From Solea solea (taxonomy: Eukaryota; Chordata; Actinopteri; Pleuronectiformes; Soleidae): 64,000 nt of DNA. The notes beneath the pieces were generated by a model. The model saw only the letters and a program-made list of their open reading frames with translations. It was not told where the DNA came from and did not search any database. This document shows positions 38,928 to 52,214 of this stretch, piece after piece; the stretch's first letter is position 1, and every line of letters starts with the position of its first letter. The stretch covers positions 15,260,958-15,324,957 of the forward strand of contig NC_081148.1 of assembly GCF_958295425.1 (NCBI RefSeq), in the 5' to 3' direction. The translations under genes and the position numbers were made by a program.

Positions 38928-39001
38928 GCTTCCCGAATGACCCGGCAGCTGACATCGCTCTGAAAACAGTAAAAAGTTGGATTGAAGATAATTCTGATAT
39001 G
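38928..39001 (+). CDS. macrod2: MACROD2 macro-domain exon C (74 nt)
   Basis: The exon follows acceptor GTTCTAG and ends before donor GTAAGA at 39002. Its first two bases complete the Gly codon started in exon B. The remaining 72 nt encode 24 residues beginning FPNDPAADIALKTVKSWI and ending at an ATG codon, leaving phase 0. Human MACROD2 has a closely similar FPNEPAAVIALNTIKEWL at this place. MACROD1 differs (GYP and LATLREWL). The encoded helix packs behind the substrate loop of exon B. The next family segment (the strand with FCVFLE) was looked for downstream and not found, so the following exon is beyond the window. Confidence 0.93.
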
Positions 39002-39834
39002 GTAAGACATCATGCATATTCAAACCGAACTACTGTCAGTCCCAAGCTGAAAATGCATTTGTGCAGGCTCTACCTATTTTCTGATTTTGTTGATTTGCTG
39101 TGAGTGGAGATCGTTGGACCAGAGCAAAAACACGGAGCCACTAATTCCTCCACATCTCTGTATAAGACTTATCCATCTGCCTCGCATGATCAACCATTTA
39201 GTTTGTACTCTGCATGCATATCAAATTAAAAGCCAGTCTGAGACTAATCGGGCCTTAAATGGTCTGTTGTCTGTTGGGTCTATGCTGGGGAGTGTTAGTA
39301 AACCCAGAAGAACAGAAACACATCAGATGAAATAATCTGGAATTGGTTTTGTTTAAAATAAATAATGACCATCCCTCCGAGGAAATGAAGTCCAAACATC
39401 TTCCAAAATACATTTTCACCAGATTGTATTTTGAGGAAAATAAAATAAAAAAAAATACATATAAACACAATCAAGTGAACAACAGGTGCAATGGTAAAAT
39501 CTAACAGATAATCATCTTCAATTTTTGTTTATAACTGAGGAGCCAAAGAGAAATGATTTAAAATAACCACAAATAGACTTAATATAATCCATCTCCCCTG
39601 TGAATAATGGCTGTGAACTTGTTCATTTCAAAGCCACTTCTGATGAAGATTGAGCAGCACACTGTTGTAAGAGTCTTTACCACAGTCAAGCCAACATTGC
39701 AGCCTTGTTATCCAGAAAGTGAGAGAAACACACTCCAGTGTGCTTGTTTAAGGAACATTATTATAATTATCTAATTGAATTAAACAAGCAATTAAATTTG
39801 TTTTGTGTATATTCAATATATGATACCCTGTATG

Positions 39835-39855
39835 ATACTGTATAAAATACAGTAT
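39835..39855. repeat. Short perfect hairpin
   Basis: ATACTGTAT (39835-39843) and ATACAGTAT (39847-39855) are perfect inverted 9-bp arms around a 3-base loop. Confidence 0.55.
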
Positions 39856-39938
39856 TATGGCTTTCTTGTCAGGTCTCAGCACTAATGTGTTCATGATGAT
39901 AGATGATGACCAAATTGAAGCTAGGGCTAAGTTTAACG

Positions 39939-39975
39939 CACAACATTAAAACCACTTACCGATTTTAATGTTGTG
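39939..39975. mobile_element. Collapsed Tc1-like terminal inverted repeats
   Basis: CACAACATTAAAA (39939-39951) and TTTTAATGTTGTG (39963-39975) are perfect 13-bp inverted repeats separated by 11 bases (CCACTTACCGA). The sequence CACAACATTAAAACCAC is, from memory, the terminal sequence of a widespread fish Tc1-like transposon. The element here looks reduced to its two ends by internal deletion, or is a very short MITE. The perfect arms are seen directly; the family name is inference. Confidence 0.55.
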
Positions 39976-41707
39976 AATTATCTCTTTTGGTAATATGCAT
40001 TAATATGATATGTGTCACAGTGGTACATTTTCATTAACGGCTCATTATGACATTTTGTCCAGTCGTCAGGAGGCTGTTTGATACTGTACAGAACACTGGT
40101 GATGCGAGTCATTTAGTGACGGTAACCTTCAAGGGTCATCTCTGTTTACTCTGTCAATGTTTATACCTGTCACTGTGGATTGTGGTGTTTTTAAAGCTCA
40201 CAGCTTGAAGTGTTACAACATCCCTCAGCTGGTGTTGGTGATGTTGTGATGATATTGAGCTGCTGGATGACTTTGCCATTGATGTGTTATGTTTACAGCT
40301 CCTTTCTCTACCCGCTGATTGCTGATTGTCCTCTTCTTGTGAAATCCATCAACACTTTGTGATATACCTTATTGCTGATGGTAAATAAGTTCTTCCACAT
40401 CCACGTTTGCTACTTTCCACACAGTAGCTGCACTTTCGTACAGACGAGACAGTTTTGTTATATGCTGACTGACGGCTATTTCTGGTTTGGCTGGATCAAG
40501 TGGAATATATTACCATTTAATGGAGAGGGGGAGACATCTATGGAGGGAGGCTTCCCTTGAAAACTGTTTGCCAAAACTAAAACTCTGCCAATACAAGCTG
40601 TGGTTTCTCAGCTTTTTCGAACCAGCTTTGAACAACATCGGAGCAAAGCAATATGTCCTGCACTTTGGAAAACCTTGTAATCAAACCACAGAATGATAAA
40701 CTGGGCAGAAGGTCTTCTCTCAAATCTGCATTCACTCAGTGAATAGTTACACTCGATGCCTGAAACAGTTATGAAAAGGGATAAACTATGTGAAGAATTT
40801 CCTTTTAATCATGTCAATTTAGTTTTTATGAATCTGAGGTAAAGAATTTGAGCAGAATATTAATACATATTCAAAATAAATTCATAATGCCTGGAGGGAG
40901 GGCATGCTGCGTTTAATGTCGCTTTCGTTTGCACATTAAATGTTAAGATGAATGCTTACTGTCTTGTTTGATATGTTTAGAAATCCAATTCATCACTGCA
41001 CATTTACTCAATTGACACACCCAGTGTCAACATGATTAATAACCGACATGTTTCTGTTTCAGGCTGTGTCAACTCATAGAAAATTCATCAGCTGACAATT
41101 GTTAACTACACAATCTTGTCTTACACCAAGAGCCTACAGTCAATAAAGAAGGCCTTGAATGAGAAGTGTTATACTATCCGTTGTTTGCCATATCAAAAGG
41201 CTTGCAAAATTGCAGTGTTGCTGCAGTAGCTTATATCGCAAATTGTACACAGCTTTTCCAATACGTGGAGAGAATGAAAGGTTTGAAGGCCGGATTATCA
41301 TGCATAGAACAATGGGACTAGATTGCTCTACGCTCTCACCTCTGGCTCCGTGGAGCCTATGTTGTGGGCGTCCACAGAGGCGAATCATTTCAGGGCCATG
41401 ATAAGGGCTCTGCTTTGAGAAAGATTATGTGCTATTGTGGTTGAATTTCAGTAAAATGGGCTGGCTGTAGATCTAACACACTGGGGTGGCAGAATACAGG
41501 ACCTCACATCACCTATCTCCTCCCCCCCCCCACATACTGACAACAAAGCATTGTCTGTTTATGTCCATCTGTTTATATCTTTGCATGAGTGTGATCCTGT
41601 CGAGAAGCATGCGAATATGGCAGGTTGTTGCAGTCGCACAAATGGCAATTGAACTGTAATTGTCCACTGATTGAAAGAGCAGTGACACTTTGTGTGTGTA
41701 TCTGTTA

Positions 41708-41732
41708 GAGAGAGAGAGAGGGAGAGAGAGAG
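41708..41732. repeat. (AG)n microsatellite
   Basis: AG dinucleotide run interrupted by one GG. Confidence 0.9.
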
Positions 41733-44700
41733 AAGGGGATGGATGCTGTGATTGATTAGCAGTGAGTTTATCTCCCAGGCCCCAGCACACTGTAGCCCTG
41801 ATGCACTCACCAGTGTATAAAGGACCCCAGTGCCAGCGTGAAATTTACTCTTAAAAGCATCTACACTTCCCTTGTGGAAGAATAAACAGCCTTGCTGCGG
41901 CCAGAGAGGGCAGATGCTTTAATCTAGAGAGCCGTCAGCCCAAGAGTGGTCCTTCAGATCACATAGATGAAAGAATATTGGAGGTCATCCTCAGTGTTCC
42001 TGTATCTGCCACACAAATAAAAGCCATAGAATATGTGGTTATTATGTAAACAAGACAGCAGGGAACTCTAATGTCTTCAAAAAGGTATAAGTGAATGCAG
42101 GCAGTCCAACACAACCAGTCATCCATAATGTGTTGGGACGAGTTTCCTCCTGGTCACAGGCTGCTCACCTCTCCGCTTATTTGGCTTTGGATTATTTCTC
42201 ATTTTCGGATCTAATTTGGTTTAATTCAAACTTGCAAAGGTTTAATCTGCAGTTGAAAAATGTGGTCTGACACTCTATTTGGCTGCCGCGGATGTGCTCT
42301 GGATGGCCAAGCTTTTTAATGAAGCATTTCGAGGGCCAGGGAGCCAAGCATTACTGACACAGACTGAACACTTGAGACACATTCAAAGTCAATAATAAGC
42401 TCTGCTGCACTGCTCAGGAAAAAATTGACGTGTAGAGATTTCACCTTTCAACATCACTCTGGTTTGGGTTTTAGTATTAAGCACTAAGCTGTGCAGATGA
42501 CACTCCCAAAACAGCTGTTTACATCCCGTTTTCCTGCTCTGTGAATGATCTGTTTTCCTTGGTTGCTTTTGTCATTTAAGACACCTGATAATACATTTCA
42601 TTTTAAGCCAAGACGAGAGATTTAACAGTGATTTGTGACAAATGTCAGATGATTATTAGGAATGCATACAGTAGGGTGTGTGTTTCGTATGATTGTGTTA
42701 TTCTGTGTGAATGAATATCACTTCAGAAGGCTACATTTTGACATGACAACATTGAGGTGTCAATTGTCATTCAGTTCAGTGAGATGGATGGTTGCTCTTT
42801 TGAGCAGTTCATTTAAATGGGAATTACATTTTTGTGTATTGGGACCCGCTTTATCTCACAGACATGGCAAGCAGAATGTTAACTATATTTGTGCTACCTC
42901 TGCTGGTTTATAACCCTACTTTACATGCACATGGTAGTTCAAATGCTAGTTTTTTTTTTTTGCCTTGTCCAGAAGACATTTAACTTATCATTTTTCAAAA
43001 AGGCTGAAACACAAGTGTGCATGTAAATCAAGCAAATTTGGTCATTTGGTCCTTTTTTTTATATAAATGTAGACGTCTCTCACAAAGTTTTGGTGGAAAT
43101 TTGTGTTAAGTTGCTGTGTTATTTTTGATGTACATTTACTCGTACTAGGATTTAAATTGAATTGCACCAGGAAATGTAGTTCTGAAGGATATATAAACAA
43201 AGCTGCTGGAGAAAACCAGATATAATATTTAGGATCGAGATCAAACACTTCCATGTTTGTTTCAACAAATCAAGAATTTTGTTTTCTCAGACGTTAGGTG
43301 TTGTTGTGACTTTGTTGTCACCTCTGTTTCCAACGCTGTTCTCCACCCAGATGCCTAGTTTATAAAGGGCACAAGACAATCAAGGTGTAAAAACATCTCA
43401 AAGGCACTTTTTTAGAAAGTGTTACTTTCTATACTTTATATAACCAGATAACCAATTAGAGTGTGAACTGTATACTTCGCTCAAAGTGATGAAAAAAAAA
43501 AAAAACCTATGCTGGAATACTGACAGCTATTGGAACAGAAGCTAACACCAACTGGGGGCGGTACTTCAGCTGTCTTTTACCGTGTTACTTCTTCATGATG
43601 TCATGATGTTCTAGTATTTAATGAAGAGACTTTGCCAAGTGTTGCATCTGTGGCCAAGAGAGGCACAAATTTGCTGTGTGCTGCTGATGGTTGTGTGCAA
43701 CTGGCACGGTGTTCAAAGTCAGCACTGGTCTTTTGAAGTCAATGTCTACCCCTTTGAATCATCTGCTGTGTCTGAGAGTGTCATGGAGATACAGCCATAT
43801 CAGGAGCTGAGAGCATGACTAAACACTTGGCTCTGCATCCACTTACTGAATAGTTTTGTGTGATTGGAGACACATTGTTTGACCTCAGAGAGCCATATCC
43901 TCTCTCAGCTCTGTCAGGCACCTGCAGATTTGGCTAAATAATTGTGTGTGTGAATGCTTTATTAGTTTTCTCTGTCAGTGAATGACTTTGTTGGCACCAA
44001 TGTATGCCATGTAGTCTAATACATTAGTGGCAGTCGTTTGGCCCAAGGCAGCAGAATGAGGATTTTATGACTTTTATGATCTGATGATTTTATTATCTTG
44101 CTCAATCTGGATAATATGATGTGTGCTCTTTGATTCCCTTAATCCCAGGTTGGTTTAGTTTAATATCTGAATTCACTTGTGGAAGTTATTTCTTCAAAAA
44201 TATTTGACTGCTACCACTTTAGTTTTGATTAATTTCCCTGCCGTCAAGGGTTATGTTTATTATGATCACCAAATGTGGCAGTATCCTCAGTGTTCATTCA
44301 AATGATTTGATTAAAATTCATCACGCTGTCTTGTCCAACAGCCAAGGTGCTGCTTTACTCTTGATAACCACATAATGATCACCGGTAACCAGTATGGGTG
44401 TTGTTGAAAATTGCAAAGCCACTAGCAATACTACATGTAAAATATGATGCACAGATTGTCTTTTGTGATTATTACAGGTGCTTTTGTATTCATGCACCAC
44501 GCCCACCGCTAAGCACAGACTACCGTTCTCTGAGATGGGATGCCCTGAGTTCTCTCTGTTCGCACAGATACAGTAGTCCCACCTCTATACTTACTATGCT
44601 GGAATAAGCTATCTTAATGACATGCTAATTGGTTCAGCGGAGCACAGATAGCGTTAGGCTGGCACACCGTGATAAAGCAAGAGTGGCTTTAGCTGAAGTG

Positions 44701-46806
44701 ATTCAGAAAAGGGCAGGAGACTCTTGAAACTTCACCCTGCTCACCTTCACTGTGGAGGTGTTTTGTGTGTGTGTGTTGTATTTGCATGTTCATATTGTTT
44801 AGTATGTACACTCTTGTAAGTACATCTCACACCCTAATAAGCTCATTTCAGTGCCACAAGTTCAGACACACACAACTCCTCTTGCGTGGTCACAAAAACA
44901 TTCATCACGGTCATTAATTCTGAAGTCCGTCTATGGCCTGCAGAAACAGATAATGATGAAAGACATTATGACCACTATACCGCCCCCTCTCACCCACTTG
45001 TGCTAGAACAGTGAGCCGTAAAGTTTGGGACACAGGAATAACCTTGGTTAATGGCGTTATCATAATTAACCGCTTATTTACAATTACAGCCAAAGAAAAA
45101 CACAATTTTATTGTTTAATAATTTCTCCATGTGACCATGAAATTTCAATAATACTTCAGTAGTCATGTTGCCACCATAACATACCATTCATCTATATAAT
45201 GTAAAACCTACTGATCAGAAAGTAGTGGTTGTTGTGTAGTGTATAGCTTTTTCCGTTTAAAAAGTTTGCAGCATCTCCCAAGGCTTTATTTTGTTCTCCA
45301 CCAAAGCCATGTTTTCCACAAACAAAATTGATGTCAATATCATGCAAAATAAATGAGAGGTTGAGTTACAGCTTGCTGTTCTTAAAAAATATTTGAAAAG
45401 TTACAGGAAGGAAATGCCTTAAAAATATGTTAAAGGTTAAGGCAAGATTGGCTGCATCCACTGTGGGGCAATGGACTGTGACATAATTAAAGGCTATACC
45501 TCAGCAACAAAGAAAAAGTTAAACTTTGCTGTTCCAATATTTGTACCTGCCCGAGGTCACTATTCATGCAGTGGCAGCTGCTCTCACCATTCACAGTTGG
45601 TCATTATTTCCCACCCCATCAACAGACTTGCTTACACTGTGAGTCTCGGGCGCCAGTGCTACAGGCCTCACTGTGTCTGTTTATGGGCAACCTGTCTCAC
45701 AAAATAATGTCCCCACAACAGCTTTAAGTGCATTCTTGGAACTTGCTTCATAAGGAATTAAGATTGTTTTTTGTTTTTTCGAAATATCACAATAGCAATG
45801 AAGTTCAGCAGTGCCCAATTATGTGAGTTCTTTGTGGTTGTTGACGCTATAAGCCGTGATCTTTTTCTAGCCATAACCAGGTGCTTTTTGCGCCTTAACC
45901 TAATGGTGGTAGTCACTGTATTTATAACTAAGAAATGTTTATCATGATTGTGTAATATGCACGTTTGTAGACATACACTATGTTCCTTGCAAAATGAAAA
46001 TGCAGTTATGTGGGTGGACATTTATGAGACAGGGTTGGTATCGGGATAAGAAACACAGGACCTCATTGGCACCGATGTTTTAGGACTGAGGATCAGTTCA
46101 GTGAAGAGGGGCAGAGACAGCCACTGTTGTAGCACAATTTCCGACATGTTATTAAGGGGAATTGGACGTATCTCGCTATCTCAAAGTGGAATCAAATCAC
46201 CCCCAATGCCTGGCTTCAGGCAGTGATGCATTTGAAAGTCAGTCTTTTATTTCCAAGCATAAATTACTTGATAGCAGCATTTTTTTTTGCCCAGGCCTGC
46301 ATTCACACATAAGGATTGCCACAGTTAAAGGGGTAAAAGAGGGTCCAATATTTGCATCACCCATGTCAAGTTCAAAAGAGTTTTATATCTGCAATTTTAT
46401 TTTAAAATTGTCCAACATTTTTGACACATACATTTTTTGCTTGCCTTTCCTAAAATATTCATCAAAAATATATAACAAGCTATCAAACCATGGCCAAGTG
46501 TACAGAAAGCTAAAAGGATGAGCTGGAATGAGACAAAGACCATACAGCGTTTCTGGTGAACTGCAAAAGGCTATAAATTCTCTTCCAAGTTATGTAAAGG
46601 TTAAAGCTGTGGTTTGGGTTTGATTCATACTGAGTTCTGAACGACTAATCCCTGATGGTGGTTTGCTTAACCTGAGAGAGCTTTATACTGAGCTGGAGAA
46701 GGAGCCTTAAATTGTTGTCAGTGTTTGTCTGGTATCTTCTACTTTGCCATTGATCTTCACAGTGCTGGCTGACAAGTGTGTATGGCTCTATGGGGCACAG
46801 CCAGCC

Positions 46807-46830
46807 AGTATAGTATAGTATAGTATAGTA
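46807..46830. repeat. (AGTAT)n pentanucleotide repeat
   Basis: Nearly five perfect AGTAT units. Confidence 0.9.
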
Positions 46831-49800
46831 GGAGCGGTACATGTTGTATCTCAACAGGGCATCAGAGATGAGGCTGGGCACTGGGGTCAGCAACATGGTA
46901 GAGCAGGCTTGTATAACAGGAGGTGCTCTCTGTGTGAAGGCTGTGGGGTTACATTTTGGAAAGTTGGTAAAGCAATAGGCAGTGGAGACAAGGCATAAAG
47001 ACAGCCAAGTGTGTTTATTCAGCATTAATATGCAAATGCAAAAATAAATAACTAAGCCACTTACTTTTTGTGATGCTTGTAATGGCTATTTATGTTCACA
47101 GTTTGACCCGAGCTTCATCAGAGCTGTCTCCTCTTTAACTTGTGCAGTGGTCCTGGACTAGATGCTATCTGCTGTATCCCGTAGGCTGTCTGAAGTAATC
47201 AAAGGAGGGCAGCATTAATTGCTTGACCCTGGCAGGAAGCCAGGTGGTCTGGGATGGGTCTTCACTTGCCTGGGGAAAGGTCGCCCCTCAATATCTCATG
47301 GTTGAACCTCCATTTCTTTTCTGTCCCTTCACCTTCTGCCACAACAAAGCACCAGGAAGTTACTGTCCATTCTCTAAAGGGATGCTGCAAAGTCACCCCA
47401 ACCATATGTCCATCTCATTTTCTGAGCAGCAATGCACCTAACCTCATTGAGTAATAACATTCCATTTGAAATAATAGCTAGAATTGGAAGTGGCCCTTCC
47501 CGCTTTCCATAAACCTTTTTCTGACAATGGTTCCATTCCTATTACACAACGTCTGTCTCTATACACCGGCATAAACATCTTAGAAGGTGCTGTTCTGTGA
47601 AGGGCAGGGGTTTGTCTGACTTATGGCTGATACATTCATCAAGCTTGTGCCAAGCCAATATCACACTGTCAGAAGGGACCATGTGGCATTCTATCACCAT
47701 AAGAGGCTGTGACAGAACAAGTCCTTTTCCATTACACTCTCTCAGGGCAATCTCTGATATTGCCTCCCTGCTCTCCTGTAATGTTGTTCATTTCAGTATT
47801 GGCACTGGTGGATTCCATATTGCTGGGTGTCCCTCTCACACCCTCTAATCGCTGTGAACCTACTTAATTTTGAGCATTACCATGTAAGTAATGTCTTCAG
47901 AGTGTGGAGCAGCTCCCCTCAATTTTATTTTCAAATGACTGTGCGCCGTATGAATGGCCCATATTTATTATATATTATTCCCTTTATTTCAATGTGAAAT
48001 ATTTTAAAGGGGGTAGTAAACTGCATTTCTATTTCAAATCGATAAATGGGCCTATATAAATTCCTCTTCTCTCACCTGCTTTTTCATTACAGGCAAACTG
48101 CAGTGCAGGACTTGAGGTCCTTCAATCTGTAATTGCCTGGATTCTTCTTTCTCACTTAATAGTCTGAAAAAGGTTCCTCTTTTTACCAGCCATATTAAAA
48201 AGAGCAATTGATGCACACTCTTTCCTATCACTCTGCATTCATGGCATCACCTATTTTTTATTCAGTGAAGGCCATTAGGAAGCTGTTGTCCTGTAGAGTG
48301 GCCCTCACTACACTCCTGTGTTTTTCTAGCCTAGAGCACTGACTTACTATTTATATACTAAACTTTGACAGTTCACCAGAGTCTGTCCCTGGTCAACCAG
48401 CATAGCTGAAGCAGTGTTGCTATGAAGTCTTCACAAGGTTGACTGGAGTAGCAATGGTGTCCTGGACAAGCTTGTTTCTTTAAGTGAAACATTCATTGGG
48501 GTTTATGTATGGATTTATATAGTTTAAACACTGTTGAAAATTTCTCATGGATGCTTAAATAAAAAAAACGAAAGTTATCAGAATAAATTAGGCCACAGTT
48601 TTGTGATTAAATAAAGCCTTCTGTGATGTTCACATTACAGAGGGCTTTATTTGAGAGTTTTTTTTCCCCCCAAAAAGCTTTGATCAACATCTAATCTAAT
48701 CTGAAGGATACAGAGCTGAAGTATTCTGGCAAATCTGGTATGTTTCTCTGCCTTTGATGCAGAATTATTCTAATTTCTCATCCAAAGAGGGCAAACCTCA
48801 AACTGAACACGCAAAGAAGGAGGTTATGCTGTGAATATTCGTCCTCCAGTGGGAACTCTATTGATTTTCTCTTGCCTTTCTGGCAATAGGATTTTTCACC
48901 ACTTTGATACGAGGTTTCGTGTCAGATTTTTTTTTTGGTCACTCCTTACTTACAAAACCAAGAAGTTTAGTGGTGTAATGAATGATGATTACTTTTTTCC
49001 TTGTTCCTGTGGTCCATTAATTCAAGATGGCTGAAAGCCATTTTTATATCAGTCTCAGTCAGTTTGGAAATATGACAAAAACTAAAATAAAGTTGAAATA
49101 CTACAGCTCAGCTGAATTAATGAAACCAAAAAACTCTTTCACAACCTGTGAGGGAAACATATTAATTGAGATATTTTGTCCCGTGATAATTCTTAAAGAC
49201 ACTTTTTTTAATTTGTATTACAATCAAAATATTTGTTTCTTTTTTTGGCAAGAGTGATGTAGAAACGTGCATGTTCACTGTTATTGCTGTAAATTGTTGT
49301 CCTGGTAAATGAGAGGATCGTGCTATGGCTGTAAAATAACAAGCTTTAGATAAAGCAGGTTTATCATGACAAACAAAGGCAGTTGAAATAAATACGCTGT
49401 GCTGAGCCAAATGGGATAATGAGTAATCTTGGATGTACTGATTATCATACTGATACTGAGCATTGAAATATGAATTCATTATGCCGTTGCCTCTGGCACC
49501 CACATACATTAGGTTAAAACTTATATTATCAAGAGTAATGCTAGTAGTTACTGTGTCAGTGTTTCATTATAACGTAACTGAGAAGTATAATCAGTCATCT
49601 GATGCTGTTATGGAAGGGTTGTGGGGATCTCTGTCAATACGCTGCGGTTGTTTATGAGTTTCCCGCTGGTCAACAGGCATCTTAATGCAATCCAATGAAA
49701 TACTGTATCCTGGCTTCTGGCAAAGAAGCTGAATGCAGCGCGTGTTGTAGTTCAAAGCATTACAATTATTAAGCTATCAGCCAGGCTTTCACACTCACAG

Positions 49801-52192
49801 CCAAGCTCTTGGTCTGATGTTGCCGTGTATGGAATGTAATGAAGATGGACAGATTGTTTGTTTGAGTCATGACCTTCAGAGCGGAGAGACTGCACTGGAG
49901 CTCGCTTCACTTTTCAAACACGGTTTTGTTTTGAATTCTTTTCTCCGCATCTGCGATGTATCCTCTTTGCATATGGTATCGCTAGATGCTTCCAGAGCTT
50001 GTTGCTTATGTAAGCCTTTATAAAGATGACAATAAGAAAGACTCCCCGTTTGTGTCTGCCTCTGTACGAGCAAACTGTGTTTGTATGACCGCTGAGTAGC
50101 AGCATCATCTGCACTTTTCATCTTTTGTCTGACTGACAGATTGTGAGAAGGCTGTACGTTTCTTTGTACGAGTTCTCTCAACACGACCTGATAAGACCCC
50201 AGTCATCCTCTCTCCCTTCGTCAGCTGGCCAGGGGTTGGACCATAACCATATTTAACCTGTCATGTCTGCTAAGACCTCAGATGTGCTACTGTCTAAACA
50301 TTCCTCTGACGGGATACTCTGTGGCAGCTCGTGGTAGCTTGGCTTTAGCAGGGAGGTGATTTCATAATGGAGCTAATAGAGACATCTTTCAAAGTTGGAG
50401 TTAAGTATGGCTTGGGTCTCCATGCACAGTATGCATGTATGTGTGTTTGTGTCCTTATGGTTCATATGTTTGTTTACACTGTGTGATGACACAGGTATTG
50501 ATTGATCTCGATTTGCACAGGGAGTCGATTCTAAATGGTTTCAAGTTAGCACAGCGTCGCTTTGAGTTCTACTAACAAATCGTTTCTTTCTGGGTGCACG
50601 CTGTTGTTGGCCTGAACGAGCTGCGTCATCTGACAGCTTTGTGGTTTCTTCTGACAGAGCAGACTTATTTATGTCTTTCATCCTGTCTGCAGCCTCTGAA
50701 GGCCCGTGTTACAAACTGTGACGACTGCACAGCTTTTGACAGGGTATCTGACTACAAAGCCCTCACACTCCTCTTTGACTGGCAGCAGCCAACCTCCGTT
50801 TTCCATGTTTCTGCCCCCTTAACATCTGTCTCTTAGCAGGTTCTTGACATGTCTGATGTACATGTGTTATGGTTGTATAATAAGATAACTACTATGATTG
50901 TACTTCCAGACAGGGCCCTTGAATCTGGCTCTATAAATCTAATTTAATTTTACAAACATGTTTTTTCATTGTAATTTTCTTTTGCTAAATCAAATTGATT
51001 CCAACATAATCCAAGTTTGTGTGATTTCAGACACAACACTGTAGTTGTTAAACTGTTTAATATTCCACGAATAATCATGCCACAACAGGGCTCTTAGATG
51101 GGACACTGAATTACTTAAAAATAATAAAATTAGTCTCACAGTCACACCTTAGTCTACCATTCATCTTGGGATCTGAAGTCCGGGGTGGGGGGATTGTGAA
51201 AGAGAAAATTAAAAAGAAAATGAAAGAATTTCAATTACGTAATTTGCTGAATTGGAGACAAAATGGCAGTGGTGTGGAAAAGGCTTTTAATCTTGGTGAG
51301 CCACCTCTTGTTCCATTAAGCTCATATCCCCTGCTTATCTCAGTAATCATTCCTCCCAGTGCCAGTAGTCTTGATTTTTAATGAACCCATTATGTCCTGA
51401 TTCAGTCCACTAGGACTGGTAGACACACCATACGCTTATGAAGTGGGCTGGAAACAATCAAAGTGCAATCAGGGCCTCATGATGATACCATGGCCCAGTT
51501 AGAGGTTGAGAAATATTACACAAGAAATGCCCACTGTGTCCTCACAGAGGTCAAGCACACTGCAGCCAGGACAAGAAAAAAAATATATACTCTGTTAACA
51601 AAACTCTATCGAATTCCTCTGCTTGTGGAAGGAGGCATGGTTAGAGTCGTCTATGTCAGGCTGTTTGCATCATTTCAATATCGTTAGTGGCAGTGAGACA
51701 ATGTTGAATCATCTCTGCGAGTTCAACGACACAACTACAAGACAGTAGTTCAGAACAGCCCAAATAGAGAGTCTAAGCTTAATGTAAACATCAGTTCAAA
51801 TATATATAATAGTTGAGTTGTGCCATGTAGATAAACGAAGCAGAGAATGTGATACTGCTTAAGAACATTGGTGGAGATGACGATGGGCTACTACTGGTTA
51901 AAGGTCAGGGGAAAAGCTTCATAATACTCTTTGATCAGGAGCGAAATAGGTGTGAGTTATAAATGTAAGCATTTACTTCATTTATTGGCAACATCCAAGA
52001 ATCCATCCTTTGTCTGTCCGTGTACTTGTTTGTCCTTTTGTGCCTCTTCACCTGTGCTCAAGGTCTGATCTCCTTTTTTTATCTGCAGCTCTGTGCTGCT
52101 GTGTGGGCTAGTAGCTCACTCCAGCCAACTATATGCAGTAAAAAGCAAAATGGATCCTATGTTTTATTCATTCAGCTGTTGTCTCAGCTGAC

Positions 52193-52214
52193 TGTGTGTG
52201 TGTGTGTGTGTGTG
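52193..52214. repeat. (GT)n microsatellite
   Basis: TG/GT dinucleotide run. Confidence 0.9.
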
